From: Marivirga salinae
GTDB taxonomy: Bacteria > Bacteroidota > Bacteroidia > Cytophagales > Cyclobacteriaceae
Length of the DNA stretch: 64,000 nucleotides
Reading direction: 5' to 3'
Assembly (NCBI RefSeq): GCF_030503855.1
Contig: NZ_CP129971.1
Coordinates: 255,501-319,500 of the forward strand
Of this stretch, positions 53,607 to 63,365 are shown piece by piece. Under the pieces are notes generated by a model that saw only the letters and a program-made list of their open reading frames with translations, searched no databases and was not told where the DNA came from. Each line of letters starts with the position of its first letter. Position 1 is the stretch's first letter. Both the position numbers and the translations under genes were made by a program.

Positions 53607-54887
53607 TTACTTTTTCTTAAACTCAGTAATCGTTTTCTCAATGATGTCACAGCATTCATTGATCTGCTCTTCAGTTATTACCAAAGGTGGAGCAAATCGA
53701 ATAATATTTCCGTGAGTTGGTTTAGCCAATAAGCCATTTTCTTTTAAGGCCATACAAATATCCCAGGCAGTTGAGCTGTCAGGAGAATCATTGACTACTA
53801 TGGCATTTAATAACCCTTTTCCTCTTACCAAGCTCACAAATTCAGATTTATCAACAAATTTCTGCATTCTGTCTCTAAAAAGCTGTCCTAGTTTACGAGC
53901 ATTTTGAGCTAATTTTTCATCTTTCACCACGTCAAGAGCAGTAACAGCAATGGCAGTTCCTAAAGGATTTCCCCCAAAAGTAGAACCATGAGTTCCTGGA
54001 GTTAATACTTCCATGATCGGGTCATTTGCTAAGACAGCAGATACCGGATAAAACCCACCAGAAAGAGCTTTCCCCAAAATCAAAATATCAGGCTCCACAT
54101 AAGTTGATTGCTTTTCGCAATGTCCTTCACAACTACAATCACCACAAACAGCTAATAAACTACCTGTTCTAGCAATTCCTGTTTGGATTTCATCGGCAAT
54201 AAATAACACATTATGCTTTTGGCATATTTCTTTACATTTCTTTAAATAATCGGTATCTGGACGATAAACGCCAGCTTCACCTTGAATAGGCTCTACTAAG
54301 AATCCAACAATGTTATCTTCTCCTTGTAATATTTTATCTAAAGCCTCCGTATCGTTATAAGGTATTTTAATAAACCCAGGAGTATATGGTCCAAAGTTCT
54401 TTTTGGCAGTTTCATCACTAGAGAACGAAATTACAGTAGTCGTTCTACCGTGGAAGTTTTGCTCAGCAACAATTACTTTACCTGCATTTGGAGCTACTCC
54501 ATTTTTTTCAGTTGCCCATTTTCTGGCGATTTTCAAAGCGGTTTCCACTGCCTCTGCACCCGAATTCATGGGTAACACTTTATCAAAACCGAAGTAATCT
54601 GTGATATATTTTTGGAAAGGGCCTAATATATTATTGTGGAAAGCCCTTGAAGTCAAAGTTAAAGTCTCTGCTTGTTTCTTAAGGGTTTCTAAAATTCTTG
54701 GATGACTGTGGCCTTGGTTAACCGCACTGTATGAAGATAAAAAGTCATAATATTTTTTTCCTTCTACATCCCAAAGAAAAACACCATCTCCTTTGGCTAA
54801 TACAGCAGGTAGGGGATGATAATTATGAGCTCCGTACTTATTCTCCATGTCAATGGCTTGTTGACTGTTCTTGATTTCTTCAATCAT
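53607..54887 (-). CDS. rocD: Ornithine-oxo-acid aminotransferase with a cysteine-rich insert
   Basis: The 426-residue PLP enzyme transfers the delta-amino group of ornithine to 2-oxoglutarate. The family motifs MNSGAEAVETALKIARKW, ADEIQTGIARTG and the PLP lysine Lys273 in LGKALSGGFYP are present. Between TGSLLAV and VEPDILIL, where most homologues have a short DHE-type loop, there is CGDCSCEGHC with Cys248, 251, 253 and 257, a pattern able to bind metal or form disulfides. The start is near the first conserved segment. A fragment of its 3' end is duplicated at 52116-52302. Confidence 0.92.
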   Translation of the reverse strand: MIEEIKNSQQAIDMENKYGAHNYHPLPAVLAKGDGVFLWDVEGKKYYDFLSSYSAVNQGHSHPRILETLKKQAETLTLTSRAFHNNILGPFQKYITDYFGFDKVLPMNSGAEAVETALKIARKWATEKNGVAPNAGKVIVAEQNFHGRTTTVISFSSDETAKKNFGPYTPGFIKIPYNDTEALDKILQGEDNIVGFLVEPIQGEAGVYRPDTDYLKKCKEICQKHNVLFIADEIQTGIARTGSLLAVCGDCSCEGHCEKQSTYVEPDILILGKALSGGFYPVSAVLANDPIMEVLTPGTHGSTFGGNPLGTAIAVTALDVVKDEKLAQNARKLGQLFRDRMQKFVDKSEFVSLVRGKGLLNAIVVNDSPDSSTAWDICMALKENGLLAKPTHGNIIRFAPPLVITEEQINECCDIIEKTITEFKKK

Positions 54888-55001
54888 AGCTTTGTTGTTT
54901 AAAAATTCGTAAATTGCACTCTCTTAAAATGTAAATCTAACAAAATGGGACGGCAATCCCTTGCAAATCAAAAAAAATAAGGACGTATTTTTAAGCTAAG
55001 G

Positions 55002-55032
55002 TTTGTGATTATCAAAATATTGCCGATATTTG
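55002..55032 (+). promoter_or_regulatory. Promoter of the rpmB operon
   Basis: TTTG at 55002-55005, a 19-base spacer and GATATTTG (55025-55032) match the Bacteroidota -33/-7 elements with one mismatch. The predicted leader is about 38 bases. Confidence 0.5.
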
Positions 55033-55074
55033 CAGACCAATTTGAAATCGACAACAAAAATAATTTAGATAGAT

Positions 55075-55314
55075 ATGGCACGAGTTTGTCAAATTACCGG
55101 AAAAAGACCTCAAGTGGGAAACAATGTTTCACACTCAAATAATAAAACCAGAAGAAGGTTTTTGCCAAATTTGCAAAAGAAGAGGTTCTACCTTCCTGAG
55201 GAAGATAAGTGGATTACATTAAAAGTTTCTACTAGCGCAATCAGAACCATTAATAAAAATGGGATCACTTCAGTTTTGAAGAAGGCACGTGAAAACGGTA
55301 ATGTATTAGTATAA
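55075..55314 (+). CDS. rpmB: 50S ribosomal protein L28
   Basis: The 79-residue protein begins [20 protein letters not shown], the L28 signature, with [14 protein letters not shown] following. Length is normal. First gene of the rpmB-rpmG-DUF4295 operon, 29 bases before rpmG. Confidence 0.97.
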   Translation: MARVCQITGKRPQVGNNVSHSNNKTRRRFLPNLQKKRFYLPEEDKWITLKVSTSAIRTINKNGITSVLKKARENGNVLV

Positions 55315-55343
55315 TTTTCTATTGCTCAAAAATATAAAGCACA

Positions 55344-55526
55344 ATGGCTAAGAAAGGAAATAGAGTTCAGGTAATTTTAGAATGTACTGAACATAAAGAA
55401 AGTGGTGCTCCGGGTACATCTCGTTACATCACTACTAAAAACAGAAAAAACACTACAGAAAGATTGGAGTTGAAAAAATACAACCCAATTTTGAAGAAAA
55501 ATACTGTTCACAAAGAAATTAAGTAA
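55344..55526 (+). CDS. rpmG: 50S ribosomal protein L33
   Basis: The 60-residue protein has the L33 core [24 protein letters not shown] and [10 protein letters not shown]. It has a single Cys and so is the zinc-free form. Two bases separate it from the DUF4295 gene. Confidence 0.97.
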   Translation: MAKKGNRVQVILECTEHKESGAPGTSRYITTKNRKNTTERLELKKYNPILKKNTVHKEIK

Positions 55527-55528
55527 TC

Positions 55529-55678
55529 ATGGCTAAGAAAGTAGTAGCAAGTTTAAAAGATAAAGATGCTAAAGGTTACGCTAAAGTAATCAAAGCGGTG
55601 AAGTCAAAAAACGGAGGATATTCTTTCCGTGAGGAAATGGTACCTTTGGATATGGCCAAAGAGGCACTTAAAAGTTAA
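55529..55678 (+). CDS. DUF4295 small basic protein
   Basis: ATG at 55529 encodes 49 residues, MAKKVVASLKDKDAKGYAKV and a tail with SFREEMVPLDMAKEALKS. DUF4295 proteins follow rpmG throughout Bacteroidota and are thought to be ribosome-associated; direct function is not established. It is two bases after rpmG and before the operon terminator. Confidence 0.93.
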   Translation: MAKKVVASLKDKDAKGYAKVIKAVKSKNGGYSFREEMVPLDMAKEALKS

Positions 55679-55706
55679 TTACAGTTTTTAAGGTTTAAAT
55701 TGATTT

Positions 55707-55731
55707 AAGTCCCTCTTTTGGGACTTTTTTT
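55707..55731 (+). terminator. Terminator of the rpmB-rpmG-DUF4295 operon
   Basis: AAGTCCC (55707-55713) pairs with GGGACTT (55720-55726) across six bases, followed by a T-run. Confidence 0.85.
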
Positions 55732-55832
55732 GTTTACCCACTTCTGTTTCTTTTCTTTTCTTAATTACTTTAGCGCTTTAATTTCGTATTATTGTAAGCC
55801 TCTAACCACCATTACCTTTAAACCATAAAAGA

Positions 55833-56792
55833 ATGAGTATTTTCAAGATTTTCTCCAAAGAAAAAAAAGAGTCCCTAGACAAAGGTCTGGAAAAAACTAA
55901 AGAAAGTTTTTTTTCTAAACTTGGACGAACCGTAGTCGGTAAATCTCAAGTTGATGAAGATGTTTTGGATGAATTGGAGGAAATTCTGATCAGTTCTGAT
56001 TTAGGGGTAAATACTACAGTCAAAATTATTGGTAGAATAGAGGAAAGAGTTGCGCGTGATAAATATTTAGGCACAAGTGAATTAGATAAAATCCTTAGAG
56101 AAGAAATTGCTGGGCTTTTATCTGAAAACAATACTCAAGATTTAAAAGACTTTTCTCTACCTGAAGACATCAAAAAACCATACGTTTTATTAGTTGTGGG
56201 TGTAAATGGCGTTGGCAAAACTACTACAATCGGTAAATTAGCAGCTCAATATAAAAAACAAGGCAAGAAAGTAATATTAGGTGCCGCAGATACCTTCCGT
56301 GCTGCTGCAGTTGACCAATTGAAAATGTGGGGAGAACGAGTCGATGTCCCTGTCGTTTCCCATGGAATGAATACCGATCCTGCCTCAGTAGCTTTTGATG
56401 CCGTTAAACAAGGCGTTCAAGAAGAAGCTGACATTGTCATCATCGATACTGCTGGAAGGTTACACACCAAAGTGAATTTGATGAATGAATTATCCAAAAT
56501 TAAAAGGGTGATTCAGAAATTTGTGAATGAAGCTCCTCATGAAGTTTTATTAGTATTAGACGGATCAACAGGGCAAAACGCCATGATTCAAGCTAGAGAA
56601 TTTACTAAAGCCACTGAAGTTACCGCTTTAGCCATTACAAAATTAGATGGTACTGCCAAAGGCGGAGTTGTAATTGGCATTTCCGAAGAATTTAAAATTC
56701 CTGTTAAATATATTGGCGTAGGCGAAAAAGTAGAAGACTTACAAGTGTTCAACAAAATGGAATTTGTGGATTCTTTCTTTAAGCGAGTTTAA
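55833..56792 (+). CDS. ftsY: Signal recognition particle receptor FtsY
   Basis: The 319-residue SRP GTPase has the N domain (about residues 20-105) and the G domain with P-loop GVNGVGKTT (123-131), GAADTFRAAAVDQL, DTAGRLHT and TKLDGTAKGG. The long acidic A domain of E. coli FtsY is absent, as in most Bacteroidota. It docks the ribosome-SRP complex at the membrane for cotranslational insertion. Often adjacent to the L28/L33 operon in this phylum. Confidence 0.96.
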   Translation: MSIFKIFSKEKKESLDKGLEKTKESFFSKLGRTVVGKSQVDEDVLDELEEILISSDLGVNTTVKIIGRIEERVARDKYLGTSELDKILREEIAGLLSENNTQDLKDFSLPEDIKKPYVLLVVGVNGVGKTTTIGKLAAQYKKQGKKVILGAADTFRAAAVDQLKMWGERVDVPVVSHGMNTDPASVAFDAVKQGVQEEADIVIIDTAGRLHTKVNLMNELSKIKRVIQKFVNEAPHEVLLVLDGSTGQNAMIQAREFTKATEVTALAITKLDGTAKGGVVIGISEEFKIPVKYIGVGEKVEDLQVFNKMEFVDSFFKRV

Positions 56793-56899
56793 TTCCTTCT
56801 AATCTAACACAAAGATTTTACGACCATCAAAGTTGGAAATCATCCAAAAGGAATTTATAGTTATAATATAAAGCACTTTTCTGAGGAGTTTAGGTATTA

Positions 56900-57208
56900 T
56901 TACTTTACTAATTTCAGAAAATCGCGAGGTACTTCTAAGAATTCTTGATAGCACGAAGTATTAGGACAATCGTCATTTAACCTTGTATGCTCAGCTATTC
57001 TTATGGTTATAGAATCTTCCTCTATATCTACTCCTTTATACATTTCACCTATTTCAAAAGTCCGTTCTCTTACACCTACAATGCCACCTACAGTTACTAA
57101 GGCTGAATATTCAGAAATGAATTCAAAATCACCTTTTATAACTTGAATTTCATCTTGGCTACAATTGAAAAGAAAAAATGGAACAAGAAGTAAAAGCAGA
57201 TATTTCAT
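56900..57208 (-). CDS. Small lipoprotein of unknown function
   Basis: A 102-residue protein with lipoprotein signal (PFFLFNC, Cys16) and a short beta-rich domain with two further cysteines (DDCPNTSC). The repeating V/I-rich strands and RERTFEIGEMYKG are reminiscent of small inhibitor-like or OB-fold envelope proteins, but no family was recognised. Stand-alone gene facing ftsY. Confidence 0.68.
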   Translation of the reverse strand: MKYLLLLLVPFFLFNCSQDEIQVIKGDFEFISEYSALVTVGGIVGVRERTFEIGEMYKGVDIEEDSITIRIAEHTRLNDDCPNTSCYQEFLEVPRDFLKLVK

Positions 57209-57351
57209 TTCAGCATTTTTTAGTTAAATCATAGACACAGAATCATTAAAATTGGATGGATTCAGTACCCAAAATTTTAAATAAACTAAAGAAAATGCTA
57301 CTGTACTTTTCTTTTGTAAAAGTTTAATAATTCTTATACCTGAAATTTATT

Positions 57352-58845
57352 TTACCTAATAAACAACAACCAAACCAATAGTAGTAAAGGCAATAAGAAA
57401 GGAATAGAGAATCTGATAATATAACCAAAGAAAGACGGCATTTTAATACCAACCTGTTCAGCAATTGATTTCACCATGAAGTTAGGTCCATTTCCAATAT
57501 AAGTCATAGCTCCGAAGAAAACTGCTGCAATTGAAATTGCTGTCAAATCAGCAACTGAGTCATAAAACACACCCCCATTTGCAAATTGAGTTACTTCAGT
57601 TAATACAGAAATACTCCCCCCTTGTGAAGCCATAGCCGCTGCTAAGAAATTCAAGTAAGTAGGTGCATTATCTAAGAAGCCGGAAAGAACACCTGTTCCC
57701 CAATAGAGTGTATTATGAGTGATTAAAGCAGCTCCAGTTTCAGATTTTGCAAAATCTCCTACTAAGTCTAATGCCGGCATCATAGTACCAAAAATACCCA
57801 CGAAAATAAATGCAACCTCTCTAATTGGCTCAAAACTGAATTCATTAAGCTCATGCACTTTATCCTTAGCAAATTTATAAGACAGATAGGTCACACTAAG
57901 CATAATTATCTCACGAATATATGAGAATTCCTGACCATCATAAGTTATGCCAGGCACCCATGAGAAAACATTAGGATCAATGAAAACAGAAACGATAATC
58001 ACCGCCAACCAAATGAAATTTCTTTTCCCTGTGATAGTGATCTTATTATCAAAAACTTCATTTTCATCCTCTTCAACTCCTGATTTATTTCTTTTATCAA
58101 GAAAATAGAAGGCTACCGATAATATTGAAAGAGCAAATATCCAAGCTGGCCAGTTGTGTTCTAGTGTCCAGAAAAAAGGAACCCCTTTTAAAAACCCTAA
58201 GAAAAGTGGTGGATCACCAATTGGGGTTAAAGAACCTCCAATATTACTGACCATAAAAATAAAGAATATAATATGATAAGCTTTTATTCTGTTTTTATTT
58301 AAACGAATGAATGGGCGAATTAAAAGCATTGATGCCCCTGTAGTTCCAATCAAGTTAGCCACAACTGAACCTATCAAAAGCATGGCAATATTCACAACAG
58401 GTGTTGACTTTTTATTCACCTTAATAACAATACCACCTGAAGCAATATATAAGGAAGCCAACAAAGAAATAAATTGAAAATATTCAAATGCAGCGTGAAC
58501 AGGACTATGCACATTGTGAATTACAAATAAATAATAGCTCACTACTAATACTGCCAAAATCACTGCAATTTTAGGATAGTTTTTATGCCAGAAATGTTCA
58601 TAAAACAATGGCCCTGTTGCTATCATTAAAAGCAGTAGCACGAAAGGAATGACCGTCCAAGCCGGAGCCGAATGACTTTCCTCTTCTTCACTATCTACAT
58701 TTTCAGAATGTCCTTCCTGACTGCTACCTGCTTCCACTAATTCAGTAGAAGTATTAGGTTCCGCGGAAAAAGACTTTGGAACAAAAATAGTGGTAAATAC
58801 TAAGGTCAAAAATATTGCTGAAATAGAAAATAGTGATGTTCTCAT
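57352..58845 (-). CDS. Sodium/proton antiporter (NhaD-like, ion transporter superfamily)
   Basis: A 497-residue protein with a signal-like hydrophobic N-terminus (residues 7-28), an acidic/His/Ser stretch (about 35-60) and about 11 transmembrane helices. Diagnostic stretches are IGTTGASMLLIRPFIRLNK, SNIGGSLTPIGDPPLFLGF and TYIGNGPNFMVKSIAEQ, shared by NhaD and related Na+/H+ and arsenite carriers. NhaD-type Na+/H+ exchange would suit a marine organism; activity is inferred. Confidence 0.87.
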   Translation of the reverse strand: MRTSLFSISAIFLTLVFTTIFVPKSFSAEPNTSTELVEAGSSQEGHSENVDSEEEESHSAPAWTVIPFVLLLLMIATGPLFYEHFWHKNYPKIAVILAVLVVSYYLFVIHNVHSPVHAAFEYFQFISLLASLYIASGGIVIKVNKKSTPVVNIAMLLIGSVVANLIGTTGASMLLIRPFIRLNKNRIKAYHIIFFIFMVSNIGGSLTPIGDPPLFLGFLKGVPFFWTLEHNWPAWIFALSILSVAFYFLDKRNKSGVEEDENEVFDNKITITGKRNFIWLAVIIVSVFIDPNVFSWVPGITYDGQEFSYIREIIMLSVTYLSYKFAKDKVHELNEFSFEPIREVAFIFVGIFGTMMPALDLVGDFAKSETGAALITHNTLYWGTGVLSGFLDNAPTYLNFLAAAMASQGGSISVLTEVTQFANGGVFYDSVADLTAISIAAVFFGAMTYIGNGPNFMVKSIAEQVGIKMPSFFGYIIRFSIPFLLPLLLLVWLLFIR

Positions 58846-58921
58846 GCAAATGATTTTTCAAGAGTCCTCAAGTTAGGAAGTTTCCTATAAATATACTTAA
58901 GAGGATTTGATTAATTAAATG

Positions 58922-60148
58922 TTAAATTAATTGACTTAAGGCGATTTCAAAAGAAGTCTTTGAAATATTAACATCCGAATTACTAGCCTCAAACGTTTTA
59001 CGGAGAGCTCTTTCAATTGTTCTGGATGTATCCTCAAAAATAGCTTCATCCGTGATTTCTGCGTTTGTGGTCATCAAATAAGCAAAAACTCTAGCCATTC
59101 CACAATTAGCAATAAAATCAGGAATTACAGCTACTCTATTATCAGCATAATCCGCAATTGGCCCAAAAAATATTCCTTTATCTGCAAATGGAACATTTGC
59201 TCCTGCAGCTATTACTTCTAGTTTAGAATCCAGCATTTCATCTAAGTGCTCTTTTGTAATGAGCCTTGAAGCTGCTGCTGGAATAAATACTTCAGCCTCC
59301 AAAGACCAAATCTTTTCATTTATTTCTTTAAAAGGGATTAAATCATCAGAAATTAATTCATTCCCTTTTCTATTTAAGAATAATTCAGTGAGCGCATCCA
59401 TACTAAAACCGTCAGTATTGATTAAGCCACCATTTCGGTCAATAATTCCTACAATTTTAACTCCTGCTTGAGCCAAGAAATAAGCAGCAGAAGCTCCTAC
59501 ATTTCCCCAACCTTGAATAATAGCTCTCTTTTCATTTAAGTTACCCCCCCAAATATGATAATAATGTTCAACTGACTTTGAAACCCCGTAGCCGGTGATC
59601 ATATCTGCTATAGTATATTTCCTTTTAATATCAGGACTGTAATTTGGGGCTTCTATTACTTTAATAACGCCCTGTCTTAATTGTCCAAGCTTTTTGATTT
59701 TTTCTGGTTCAGTTGCATTATAATGACCATTTACAACTCCTTCTTGTGGATGCCATAAACCATATTGTTCTGTAATAGGAATTACTTCATGTATCTCATC
59801 CACATTCAAATCACCACCAGTCCCGTAATAGTTTTTTAATAAAGGAATAACCGCTTTATACCATCTTTCTAGAACTCCTTTTTTTCTAGGGTCATTAGGA
59901 TCGAAATTAATACCTGATTTAGCCCCACCAATTTCAGGTCCTGAAACAGTAAATTTCACCTCCATTGTTTTAGCTAAGGATTCAACTTCATGTTTATCGA
60001 GCCCTGGTCTCATTCGGGTTCCTCCGCCTGCTGCACCGCCTCTTAGTGAATTAATAACCACCCATCCTTCTGCTTCTGTTTCAGGATCTTTCCATTCAAA
60101 TACTATTTCAGGTCGTTTATTCTCAAATTTCTCTAAGAGTTCTTTCAT
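58922..60148 (-). CDS. Glu/Leu/Phe/Val dehydrogenase family enzyme, glutamate dehydrogenase-like
   Basis: The 408-residue enzyme has GGAAGGGTRMRPG, EIGGAKSGINFDP with the catalytic Lys, GTGGDLNVDE and the Rossmann motif IIQGWGNVGASAAYF. Size and the ELFV core point to an amino acid dehydrogenase, more divergent than the leucine dehydrogenase at 2743-3846. True substrate preference is uncertain. Stand-alone gene between the antiporter gene and anmK. Confidence 0.85.
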   Translation of the reverse strand: MKELLEKFENKRPEIVFEWKDPETEAEGWVVINSLRGGAAGGGTRMRPGLDKHEVESLAKTMEVKFTVSGPEIGGAKSGINFDPNDPRKKGVLERWYKAVIPLLKNYYGTGGDLNVDEIHEVIPITEQYGLWHPQEGVVNGHYNATEPEKIKKLGQLRQGVIKVIEAPNYSPDIKRKYTIADMITGYGVSKSVEHYYHIWGGNLNEKRAIIQGWGNVGASAAYFLAQAGVKIVGIIDRNGGLINTDGFSMDALTELFLNRKGNELISDDLIPFKEINEKIWSLEAEVFIPAAASRLITKEHLDEMLDSKLEVIAAGANVPFADKGIFFGPIADYADNRVAVIPDFIANCGMARVFAYLMTTNAEITDEAIFEDTSRTIERALRKTFEASNSDVNISKTSFEIALSQLI

Positions 60149-60236
60149 TTTTATTCAATTTAGTCGGTTCGTAAAAGTTTTTTGATTAAAATTCTTCATC
60201 TATGTTTCCAAAGCGCCAAAACTACAAAAATATATT

Positions 60237-61319
60237 TCAAATATCGCCTAGCTTTTGACCAGATACTGTATTAGAATGAGCACCGGTAACTGAAGCCAAA
60301 GTGTTCCATTCATTTCTTACATTTAAAACACCTAAAAATGCAAAAATCAAGGCTTCTTTATAGTTTACAATTTTTTGATCAGCCACAACAAACTCAAAAT
60401 TATGATCTAGCTTGGATTGAAGTCTTTCAATCAAGAAATGATTAAATGCTCCACCACCTGTCAATAAAACTTTACCCCCTTTTTTAGCTGAAACCAGAAC
60501 ATCATGAATCTGAGTTGCTATATGTTCAACAGCAGTAGCAAGCATGTCCTCCAAACTGTATTTAGATTGGTCGATTTTAGAAAGGATATCCGGTTCAATC
60601 TGCTCTATCCCCAAACTTTTAGGGGATTTCTTTTTTAAAAAGGAGAATTCATTCCATACTCCTAGTAGTGAATTAATGACCTCTCCTGATTTAGCTATCA
60701 ATCCTTTATCATCGTATTCTAGGTCTTTTAAATTAGCAAGCCTATTTAAAAGAATATTGCAAGCACAGATATCATAAGCAATCCTCTCGTTTTCTTCATT
60801 TTGGTAAGATAAATTAGCTATTCCTCCAAGGTTAATACAAAAATCATATTCATTAAATAGAAGTGCATCACCAATTGGCACCAAAGGTGCTCCTTGACCA
60901 CCTTTTGCGATATCTAAAGTTCTAAAATCAGAAATAACAGGACAACCTGTAATAGCATGAATAAAATTTGGATTCCCTATCTGCAAAGTCAAGTGATTTT
61001 CAGGAACGTGAAAAACAGTATGACCATGAGAGGCTACGAAGTCCACTTTTAATTTATTTTCAGTGATAAACTCTTTAACAGCCTCTCCCATCCATCTCCC
61101 TAACGCTACATCTAAAATATTTAAATCTAGTCCATTAAGTTTTATAGACTCACTTAATTTAGATTTCATATCTTCAGGGTACGGTTTTGTATCAAAATTT
61201 AAAACTTCCCATTCCCATTTCTGATTTGATAAAAGTTCAAATTTACAAAATGCAATATCCAGTCCATCCAAGGAAGTTCCGGACATTAAGCCAATAGCAT
61301 TATAGGTGTGCTTTTGCAT
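60237..61319 (-). CDS. anmK: Anhydro-N-acetylmuramic acid kinase
   Basis: The 360-residue ASKHA-fold kinase opens and phosphorylates 1,6-anhydro-MurNAc during peptidoglycan recycling. Motifs GLMSGTSLDGLDIAF at the start, GHTVFHVPE, INLGGIANLSY and LLTGGGAFNHFL identify AnmK. It is divergent from coaX, 35 bases apart. Confidence 0.95.
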   Translation of the reverse strand: MQKHTYNAIGLMSGTSLDGLDIAFCKFELLSNQKWEWEVLNFDTKPYPEDMKSKLSESIKLNGLDLNILDVALGRWMGEAVKEFITENKLKVDFVASHGHTVFHVPENHLTLQIGNPNFIHAITGCPVISDFRTLDIAKGGQGAPLVPIGDALLFNEYDFCINLGGIANLSYQNEENERIAYDICACNILLNRLANLKDLEYDDKGLIAKSGEVINSLLGVWNEFSFLKKKSPKSLGIEQIEPDILSKIDQSKYSLEDMLATAVEHIATQIHDVLVSAKKGGKVLLTGGGAFNHFLIERLQSKLDHNFEFVVADQKIVNYKEALIFAFLGVLNVRNEWNTLASVTGAHSNTVSGQKLGDI

Positions 61320-61354
61320 AAAATTATTTAATTTTAATTTTTAATATAGGAAAT

Positions 61355-62071
61355 ATGAACTTAGCCATAGATGTAGGCAATACTAAAACTAAAATAGGTT
61401 TTTTTAAGGAAGACCGCTTAGAATCTACCAAAACTTTTGAATCACTTTATGAGCTCAATCAGTTTTTAGATTCTAAAAAAATAGATTCTACCATAATTTC
61501 CAGTGTTAATACTGCCTATGATAAAATTTTAGAAGAATTACCCTCGCTTCAAAAACCAATTCTATTGAATACTGAGACGCCATTGCCTTTCAAAAATCAA
61601 TATAAATCCAAAACCATAGGGCTTGACAGATTAGCTGCTGTGGCAGGTGCTCAATTATTACATCCTAATAAGAATGTTTTAGTGATAGATTTAGGGACTT
61701 GTATTACTTATGAATTTCTTGAACAAGGAAAAACTTATCATGGAGGCGCAATTTCTCCTGGAATGAATATGCGTTTTAAGTCCATGCATAATTTTACGGC
61801 TCGTTTACCGTTGGTTAAACCTGAGGAAGTGGATGATTGGATTTCCAATTCCACAGAAGGGTCTATGCTAAGTGGTGTAGTCCATGGGATTCGAGCTGAG
61901 ATTGATACTTATATTCAAGAAGTTGAAAGCAAATATGCACCGCTTAAGGTAATAATCACCGGAGGAGATGCAAAATTCTTTGAATCTAAAATAAAAGCTA
62001 CCATCTTTGCAATCCCTGAATTAGTTTTAGTGGGTTTAAATGCGATTTTACGATATAATGTACCAGTATAA
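61355..62071 (+). CDS. coaX: Type III pantothenate kinase
   Basis: The 238-residue ASKHA-fold enzyme performs the first step of CoA synthesis and needs a monovalent cation. DVGNTKTKIG near the N-terminus, IGLDRLAAVAGA, VLVIDLGTCITYEF and ISPGMNMRFKSMH are typical. Type III enzymes escape feedback by CoA. The final CoA step (coaE) is at 7404-7991. It overlaps the annotated frame of the next gene. Confidence 0.95.
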   Translation: MNLAIDVGNTKTKIGFFKEDRLESTKTFESLYELNQFLDSKKIDSTIISSVNTAYDKILEELPSLQKPILLNTETPLPFKNQYKSKTIGLDRLAAVAGAQLLHPNKNVLVIDLGTCITYEFLEQGKTYHGGAISPGMNMRFKSMHNFTARLPLVKPEEVDDWISNSTEGSMLSGVVHGIRAEIDTYIQEVESKYAPLKVIITGGDAKFFESKIKATIFAIPELVLVGLNAILRYNVPV

Positions 62072-63353
62072 AACGGGCTTAATAGCAAGTATAATATCCA
62101 TCATATTTATTTCATCATCTTATTCTCAAGAGCTGATCTCTCCTTATTCAGCTTATGGTATGGGTTTGTTGTCAGAAAAAGGATTTGTTTCTAATAATGG
62201 AATGGGAAATGCAGGCATTGCTTATCAAAGCCCCTGGTTTATTCCTGTTTTAAATCCAGCCTTATTAGGCAGTCAAAGATTTAGTTCCTTTGAAGCAGGT
62301 CTTAGCATCAGTCAGAATAATATTAATGATGAAGTAACTAGATTTCGACAGGTAAATGGTGGATTGAAATACGTATCATTAGCTTTCCCAATAGTACCTG
62401 GGAAATATGGCATATCAATTTCATTAAAGCCATTAAGCTCTAAAAATTACGAAATTTTACAAAGAAGGAGATCTGCTGATAATGATCCACAAGCTGAAGT
62501 AACACGTTATCAAGGAAGCGGAACTATTTCACAGTTCAGTTTATCGAATGGATGGAATATTAATAAAAATATAGCCATTGGAGTTGAAGCAAACTACAAC
62601 TTTGGTAATTTAACAGACAGAACAATCTACGAAGATATAATTAATGGAGCAGATACAGTTTCCATTCCTTATCTAGTATCTGCTGAAAACACAGATAATT
62701 TTTCTGATTTCTCATTTATATTTGGAACTAAGTTAACAAAGAAATTAGGGGAAAATTATCTATCCTTAGGTCTAACATATGATTTAGAAGCTAATTTAAA
62801 TACAACTCGAAATACTTATTTACAATTGCTTACTTCCTCTGAAACGCCAGTTACTCAGTTAAATGATTCTTCATCTTTTATAACTTCTGGTTTAGAGGGC
62901 ACTACCACATTACCTCAGAAATTCAGTGGTGGAATATCCTATATGAGCCCAAATAAATGGGCAATAATGGCAGATTTCACCTATCAGGACTGGAGAGAAT
63001 ATCAAAGTTTTGGAAATTTTGAAAGTAATTATGTAGAGCAAATAAAAATGAACGTTGGCGCTGAATATACACCTAATGTCCAGTCAGGTACACGTTATTT
63101 TGAAAGAGTTACTTATAGAGCCGGTATTAACATTTCCAACGGCCCAATCGTTATCAATAATAATTCAATAAATTCTTTTGGCATTACTTTTGGTACTACC
63201 TTACCGATAACTAAAATTTCAAATATTAATTTAGCATTTGAGGTTGGTCAAAGAGGGACCTTGTTAAACAGTTTAGTTCAAGAAAATTATTTGAATTTTA
63301 ATTTAAGTTTTACTTTTAACGATAGATGGTTTTTACGAAGACAGTTTGATTAA
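62058..63353 (+). CDS. Outer-membrane beta-barrel protein
   Basis: From ATG at 62058 the protein is 431 residues with a signal peptide (IISIIFISSSYSQ). The mature chain is a long series of amphipathic strands and glycine turns, beginning SPYSAYGMGLLSEKG and ending with an aromatic strand before RRQFD, as expected for an outer-membrane barrel of the FadL-like type. An upstream ATG at 62040 adds six residues and overlaps coaX further. The coaX, barrel, repeat protein order is common in Bacteroidota. Substrate unknown. Confidence 0.75.
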   Translation: MYQYKTGLIASIISIIFISSSYSQELISPYSAYGMGLLSEKGFVSNNGMGNAGIAYQSPWFIPVLNPALLGSQRFSSFEAGLSISQNNINDEVTRFRQVNGGLKYVSLAFPIVPGKYGISISLKPLSSKNYEILQRRRSADNDPQAEVTRYQGSGTISQFSLSNGWNINKNIAIGVEANYNFGNLTDRTIYEDIINGADTVSIPYLVSAENTDNFSDFSFIFGTKLTKKLGENYLSLGLTYDLEANLNTTRNTYLQLLTSSETPVTQLNDSSSFITSGLEGTTTLPQKFSGGISYMSPNKWAIMADFTYQDWREYQSFGNFESNYVEQIKMNVGAEYTPNVQSGTRYFERVTYRAGINISNGPIVINNNSINSFGITFGTTLPITKISNINLAFEVGQRGTLLNSLVQENYLNFNLSFTFNDRWFLRRQFD

Positions 63354-63365
63354 ATTTTAAGAAAG

